Positions 5,583-8,674 of a stretch of 8,674 bases of DNA are shown piece by piece (position 1 is the stretch's first letter; the number at the start of each line of letters is the position of its first letter). The position numbers were made by a program, and so were the translations under genes. Source of the stretch: JAUPTX01 sp964652835. Its GTDB lineage: Bacteria; Patescibacteriota; Minisyncoccia; Phycocordibacterales; CSBR16-119. The DNA is taken from NCBI GenBank assembly GCA_964652835.1, contig CAZZCB010000018.1, forward strand, positions 1 to 8,674, given 5' to 3'. The notes under the pieces were generated by a model, which saw only the letters and a list, made by a program, of their open reading frames with translations, was not told the origin of the DNA and did no database searches.

Positions 5583-5846
5583 AAATTGAACACATGGAGC
5601 AAAATAAGCCGGGTCGTTATGTGCGGCCCGCCCACAAGAAGTGGTACAAGACTTCGTCGCGTCAAAGCATGCCTTCGAGCATGGGTGACGCTTCTGAGAT
5701 CGGCCACCGTATGCTCAACTGGGTCTACGGTCAGCGCTTCGCCAGGCAATATTGGCGAGACGTGAAAAAAGACAATCGGCGTATAATGCGTCATCGTCTC
5801 AAGCACGATCTGAAGGTCCGGCTTATGCCGGGCCTTTTGTTTTCTT
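5583..5846 (+). ncRNA. Probable structured RNA of unknown family (GC-rich island)
   Basis: Between a near-consensus promoter and an intrinsic terminator lies a GC island (136 of 250 bases at 5591-5840, versus 19 of 60 just downstream). Perfect or near-perfect stems tile it: 5610-5616/5624-5630 (7 bp, one G-U); 5659-5664/5686-5691 enclosing 5668-5672/5679-5683 with a CTTCGA loop; 5706-5711/5726-5731; 5739-5744/5753-5758; 5793-5797/5805-5809; and the terminator 5813-5822/5827-5836. The 5' segment 5606-5615 can also pair in full with 5815-5824 (10 pairs, two G-U). I found no hallmarks of tmRNA (tag, CCA end), RNase P RNA (GAGGAAAGUCC), SRP RNA or rRNA. It could be a free small RNA or a cis-regulatory leader of the ATPase gene 30 bases downstream. 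An overlapping 84-codon frame is the rival reading. The island's location and ends are well supported, its identity is not. Confidence 0.6.
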
Positions 5847-5848
5847 AA
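5594..5848 (+). CDS. Possible small basic protein, 84 residues (alternative to the RNA)
   Basis: An ATG about 11 bases after the predicted transcription start opens an 84-codon frame through the whole GC island. The product would be strongly basic, with a possible amphipathic helix from about residue 35 to 77 (hydrophobic positions I36, M40, V44, F49, Y53, V57, I64, L69, L73). I recognise no family. No Shine-Dalgarno motif is present. Third codon positions are about 65% G+C with A at only 6 of 84, unlike the A/T-ending codons of the neighbours. The frame continues through the terminator stem, and its TAA (5846-5848) falls at the end of the T tract, so the main transcript would lack a stop codon. 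An open frame of this length in a GC-rich stretch is not strong evidence; the opposite strand is also open here. I rate it below the RNA interpretation. Confidence 0.28.
   Translation: MEQNKPGRYVRPAHKKWYKTSSRQSMPSSMGDASEIGHRMLNWVYGQRFARQYWRDVKKDNRRIMRHRLKHDLKVRLMPGLLFS
5813..5846 (+). terminator. Intrinsic terminator of the GC-rich transcript
   Basis: AAGGTCCGGC (5813-5822) pairs with GCCGGGCCTT (5827-5836) around a TTAT loop: ten pairs with one G-U. The tract TTTTGTTTTCTT follows. The 5' arm is also complementary to the start of the transcript (5606-5615), so formation of the hairpin could be conditional. Confidence 0.88.
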
Positions 5849-5861
5849 ATCAAAATAATTT

Positions 5862-5870
5862 TGTTACAAT
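5862..5870 (+). promoter_or_regulatory. Extended -10 promoter of the ATPase gene, predicted leaderless
   Basis: TG at 5862-5863, one base, then TACAAT at 5865-5870. As at adk, exactly six bases separate the -10 from the ATG (5877), so transcription should begin at or next to the start codon. The -35 at 17-base spacing is weak (TTCTTA, 5842-5847) and lies in the T tract of the preceding terminator. Confidence 0.6.
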
Positions 5871-5876
5871 AAAGGA

Positions 5877-8618
5877 ATGGAAGGTGCATATTTTAAAGAA
5901 ACACCGAAGTTTAATTCTCCAGAAGAAGAGATTGCTTTTTTGCGTCAGCATATCGAGTCGCGAGAAAGAGAGTTAAATGAATCTGGCGTTGCTAAATCAA
6001 AAGAGCAGGTTTCCAGAGAGGCTGTGTCTGCATACGACATGCTCGAAACAAAAGAAGTTTTAAATAAAAATTACACCGCCGACGAAACTCACGCTGAGCA
6101 GTTAGTGCTCAGGCTCAAGCCAGAAGAACACGACGATAAAATGTCCGAACTTTACGGATATCTTTTAGATCATGGTATTAAAAACACTTTAGACCTGGTG
6201 GCGCGTTTGGGCGACCCACACATAGAAGACGACTTTCACCGTTTCTTGGTTCAGTTTCTTCATGTTAGCGGGAATATCCCAGGGCTCAAAGAAGGTGGTC
6301 CAGAATTTAAATCTTTAAACCTTTCTTTGTTTGAAATTACTCTGCCAGGAAATGTAAAAGAAGAGAAAAAAACTTTCATCGACTTTATCACAGGTATGAA
6401 GCAGTTTCTTCTTGGTATGCAGTCTATCTCTCGAGGAGAATACAACAAAGATAAACAATACTACACGCTCGAGATTGCGAACTCCGCAGAATCAAACGAC
6501 CTCATAATCTACGTGGCTGTTCCAAGAGAGAAAAAAGAGCTTTTAGAAAAACAGGTTTTAGCTTTTTATCACAGTGCAAAAATAAACGAATCAACAGACG
6601 ACTACAACGTCTTTAACTCAAAAGGTGAAACTGTCGCCTCGTATGCAAAGTTTACAAAAGAAGAAATATTCCCGATAGCAACTTACGAAGATCTTGGACA
6701 CGACCCGATGGGCGCTGTGCTTAACGCCTTTTCAAAGCTAGGAAAAGACTCTGAAGGCGCGGCAATACAGATAGTGGTCACACCAGTAGGCGAGAGTTTG
6801 ATTAAAAAATTCTCAGGTATTTTAGACAAGGTTAAAAAAGGCGAAAAGCTAAAAGACGCGATGGATGAATACGGCGCAGTTAAAAAAGAGTTTAAAAACT
6901 TTGCCGTGGGTATTTTTAATCCAGCGAAAGTTACAAAAGAAGAAGAAAAAGAGAAAGATATCGATTCTGACATCATCGAAGCGATAAATACGAAACTTAA
7001 AAGCACGATAGTTTCTACAAACATCCGCATCGTGGCTTCGGCAGACACGAGAACTCGCGCAGAAGATATTGTTTCTGATATAGAATCTTCTTTTGAGCAG
7101 TTCAACAAATCGCAGTCAAACAGCTTTAAATTCGAAAGAGTTCGCGGGGCTGACATGGCGCCTTTTCTGCACAACTTTTCGTTCAGAGTTCCAAACGAAA
7201 GAAATGCACTTTCTTTAAACCTCGAAGAGCTCTCGACTATTTTCCACTTCCCAATAAGTGAATCAAACACTCCAGATCTAAAAGAAGCAAAATCAGGTCA
7301 GGCTCCAGCTCCAAACAACATCTTAAGCGAAGGCGTTCTTCTAGGTAAAAATGAATACCGCGGAAAAGAAACTCCGATTTTCATGAATGCAGAAGACCGT
7401 ATGCGACATTTCTATGTTGTCGGTCAAACAGGAACAGGTAAGACAACAATTCTAAAAAATATGATTGCGCAAGATATTCGAAACGGAAACGGATGTTGCT
7501 TTATCGATCCACACGGAACAGATGTTCAAGAGATTTTAAGTTACGTTCCAAAAGAGAGAATCGACGACGTGATATATTTTGATCCAGCACATATGGAAAG
7601 ACCGATGGGTCTAAACATGCTCGAATTTGATCCTCGTTTCCCAGAGCAAAAGACTTTCGTTATAAACGAACTGATGGGTATTTTCAACAAGCTTTTTGAT
7701 ATGAAGGTCGGTGGCGGCGCGATGTTTGAACAATACTTCAGAAACAGTACAGGGCTTGTTATGGAACACCCAGAGTCAGGAAATACACTTCTTGAAATCG
7801 GCCGAGTTCTTTCTGATAAAAAATTCCGTGACATGAAGCTCTCTCATTGTAAAAACCCTTTGATTAAACAATTCTGGAAAAACGCCGAAGCAACTCAGGG
7901 TGAACAAGGTTTGGAAAACTTCGTGCCATACATCACTTCAAAGTTCGATGGATTTTTGTCTAACGAGATAATGCGACCGATAGTAACTCAAGAAAAATCT
8001 GCGTTTAATTTCCGAGAAATAATGGACAATAAAAAGATTCTTTTGGTTAACCTTGCAAAGGGAAGACTGGGTGAAATAAATGCAAATCTTATCGGTATGA
8101 TTTTGGTTGGTAAAATACAGATGGCAGCGCTATCTCGTGTAGATATGTTTGGAAAACCGATGAACGATTTCTATCTTTATATAGACGAATTCCAAAACGT
8201 CACCACAGACTCTATTTCTTCAATTCTTTCAGAAGCTCGAAAATACAGACTTTCTCTAAACGTTGCTCACCAATACATCGCTCAACTTGAAGAAGGAATC
8301 CGCGACGCTGTTTTTGGAAACGTTGGTTCGATGGCGGTTTACAGAGTTAGTCCCGAAGATGCAGAATTCCTAGAGAAGAAATTTTCTCCGATTTTCACGG
8401 CGACAGATATAACCAAACTCGATAACTTTAACTCTTATGTAAACATGCTGATAAAAGGAACGCCGGCAAAACCGTTTAGTATGGAGTGTCACTGGTCTTT
8501 GATTCCTCCGGGAAATAAAGATATCGTCGATCCTATCAAACAGCTTTCATATATGAAATTTGGACGCCCGAGAGATGAAGTAGAAGGCGAGGTTATGGAG
8601 AAATTTGAAAAGTTTTAG
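5877..8618 (+). CDS. TraG/VirD4/VirB4-like P-loop ATPase, no membrane anchor
   Basis: Encodes a 913-residue ATPase of the HerA/FtsK-type superfamily that includes type IV secretion and conjugation motors. The C-terminal motor begins with a docking segment ILSEGVLLGKNEYRGKETPIF, then Walker A GQTGTGKTT at residues 516-524, FIDPHGTD at 542-549, KKILLVNLAKGRLGE near 719-733, Walker B YLYIDEFQ with D770 and E771, and HQYIAQLEEGIRDAVFGNVG at 798-817. The N-terminal half (about 1-480) is acidic to mixed, starts with a helical stretch, has no family motif I can name, and lacks transmembrane segments, unlike typical VirD4/TraG. Similar proteins are common in CPR genomes, often labelled VirB4-like or type IV secretion DNA-binding proteins. 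No pilus, relaxase or VirB partner is visible here, so the role (DNA transfer, type IV pilus or other) is open. AAGGA abuts the ATG with no spacing; a leaderless mRNA is more likely. Confidence 0.87.
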   Translation: MEGAYFKETPKFNSPEEEIAFLRQHIESRERELNESGVAKSKEQVSREAVSAYDMLETKEVLNKNYTADETHAEQLVLRLKPEEHDDKMSELYGYLLDHGIKNTLDLVARLGDPHIEDDFHRFLVQFLHVSGNIPGLKEGGPEFKSLNLSLFEITLPGNVKEEKKTFIDFITGMKQFLLGMQSISRGEYNKDKQYYTLEIANSAESNDLIIYVAVPREKKELLEKQVLAFYHSAKINESTDDYNVFNSKGETVASYAKFTKEEIFPIATYEDLGHDPMGAVLNAFSKLGKDSEGAAIQIVVTPVGESLIKKFSGILDKVKKGEKLKDAMDEYGAVKKEFKNFAVGIFNPAKVTKEEEKEKDIDSDIIEAINTKLKSTIVSTNIRIVASADTRTRAEDIVSDIESSFEQFNKSQSNSFKFERVRGADMAPFLHNFSFRVPNERNALSLNLEELSTIFHFPISESNTPDLKEAKSGQAPAPNNILSEGVLLGKNEYRGKETPIFMNAEDRMRHFYVVGQTGTGKTTILKNMIAQDIRNGNGCCFIDPHGTDVQEILSYVPKERIDDVIYFDPAHMERPMGLNMLEFDPRFPEQKTFVINELMGIFNKLFDMKVGGGAMFEQYFRNSTGLVMEHPESGNTLLEIGRVLSDKKFRDMKLSHCKNPLIKQFWKNAEATQGEQGLENFVPYITSKFDGFLSNEIMRPIVTQEKSAFNFREIMDNKKILLVNLAKGRLGEINANLIGMILVGKIQMAALSRVDMFGKPMNDFYLYIDEFQNVTTDSISSILSEARKYRLSLNVAHQYIAQLEEGIRDAVFGNVGSMAVYRVSPEDAEFLEKKFSPIFTATDITKLDNFNSYVNMLIKGTPAKPFSMECHWSLIPPGNKDIVDPIKQLSYMKFGRPRDEVEGEVMEKFEKF

Positions 8619-8621
8619 TAT

Positions 8622-8650
8622 TTGATTCAAAGCCTTTAAAATGCTAATAT
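8622..8650 (+). promoter_or_regulatory. Promoter pointing out of the right edge
   Basis: TTGATT (8622-8627), a 17-base spacer and TAATAT (8645-8650), with TG at 8642-8643 one base before the -10. Expected start of transcription is near 8657. No gene start is visible in the remaining bases, so the unit it serves lies beyond the window. No terminator is visible between the ATPase stop and this promoter. Confidence 0.55.
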
Positions 8651-8674
8651 CACTCTATTAACAGGTTAAAACTA

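Noticed and set aside
5309..5806. A 165-codon open frame on the minus strand across the end of map and the GC island
   Set aside because: It runs antisense through conserved map codons and crosses the plus-strand promoter. Its product resembles no family and the open frame follows from GC richness in the island.
5815..5830. CCGGCTTAT resembling the 3' conserved segment of RNase P RNA
   Set aside because: The match is only about nine bases, sits inside a terminator hairpin, and the essential 5' motif GAGGAAAGUCC is absent.
5583..5846. tmRNA, 6S or SRP RNA identity for the GC island
   Set aside because: No tRNA-like ends, CCA, tag frame or SRP loop motif was found, and I could not draw a single long 6S-like hairpin with a central bubble.
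5752..5976. A plus-strand frame starting in the GC island and entering the ATPase gene
   Set aside because: It crosses the terminator and overlaps the ATPase start in another frame; no promoter, ribosome site or recognisable product.
1..8674. CRISPR arrays, tRNA or rRNA genes, insertion sequences
   Set aside because: No spaced direct repeats, cloverleaf sequences, rRNA motifs or transposase genes were seen on either strand.

Overview
The window looks like a chromosomal segment from a Candidate Phyla Radiation bacterium (Patescibacteria, most likely Parcubacteria-like). The evidence is an AT-rich ribosomal protein operon in conserved spc order but without rpmD (L30), almost no Shine-Dalgarno motifs in that operon, an Ala/Gly/Pro-rich N-terminal extension on S5, a CPR-style L15, a divergent short-LID adenylate kinase, and a large TraG/VirB4-like ATPase of a type common in CPR genomes. 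The code is standard: no gene is broken by TGA, and all ten confident genes end in TAA or TAG. The taxonomic call is an inference from these traits.

Region 1 (1-4076) is the distal part of the spc operon, all on the plus strand: rpsN (S14), rpsH (S8), rplF (L6), rplR (L18), rpsE (S5), rplO (L15), secY. Gaps between genes are 8-22 bases. A 10-bp hairpin lies just before rpsN. The end of the preceding gene (expected to be rplE) cannot be identified with confidence in bases 1-77.

Region 2 (4077-5560) separates secY from adk with a short 8-base tandem repeat and a perfect 23-bp inverted repeat that should act as a bidirectional terminator. adk then starts with an extended -10 element placed so that its mRNA is predicted to be leaderless. 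map follows one base after the adk stop and has a GGAG ribosome binding site inside the end of adk. The infA-rpmJ-rpsM-rpsK-rpsD-rpoA continuation seen in many bacteria does not follow map.

Region 3 (5549-5876) is the most unusual part. A near-consensus promoter (TTGACA, 16 bases, TGaTATAAT) overlaps the end of map and drives a GC-rich island (136 G+C in bases 5591-5840) tiled with perfect hairpins and closed by an intrinsic terminator. I favour a structured RNA of about 255 nt that I cannot assign to a known family. It is either free-standing or a cis-regulatory leader, because its 5' end can pair with the terminator's 5' arm. An 84-codon frame also runs through it, with its stop codon at the very end of the terminator's T tract, so a small basic protein read from a nonstop mRNA is the main alternative.

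Region 4 (5877-8618) encodes a 913-residue soluble TraG/VirD4/VirB4-like ATPase, again with an extended -10 exactly placed for a leaderless start. No other secretion or conjugation gene is visible. A promoter at 8622-8650 points out of the window towards an unseen downstream gene.

In function, regions 1 and 2 supply the ribosome, the Sec translocation channel, nucleotide balance and N-terminal Met removal. Region 3 is a separate transcription unit of unknown role, and region 4 a motor ATPase for DNA or protein/pilus traffic.
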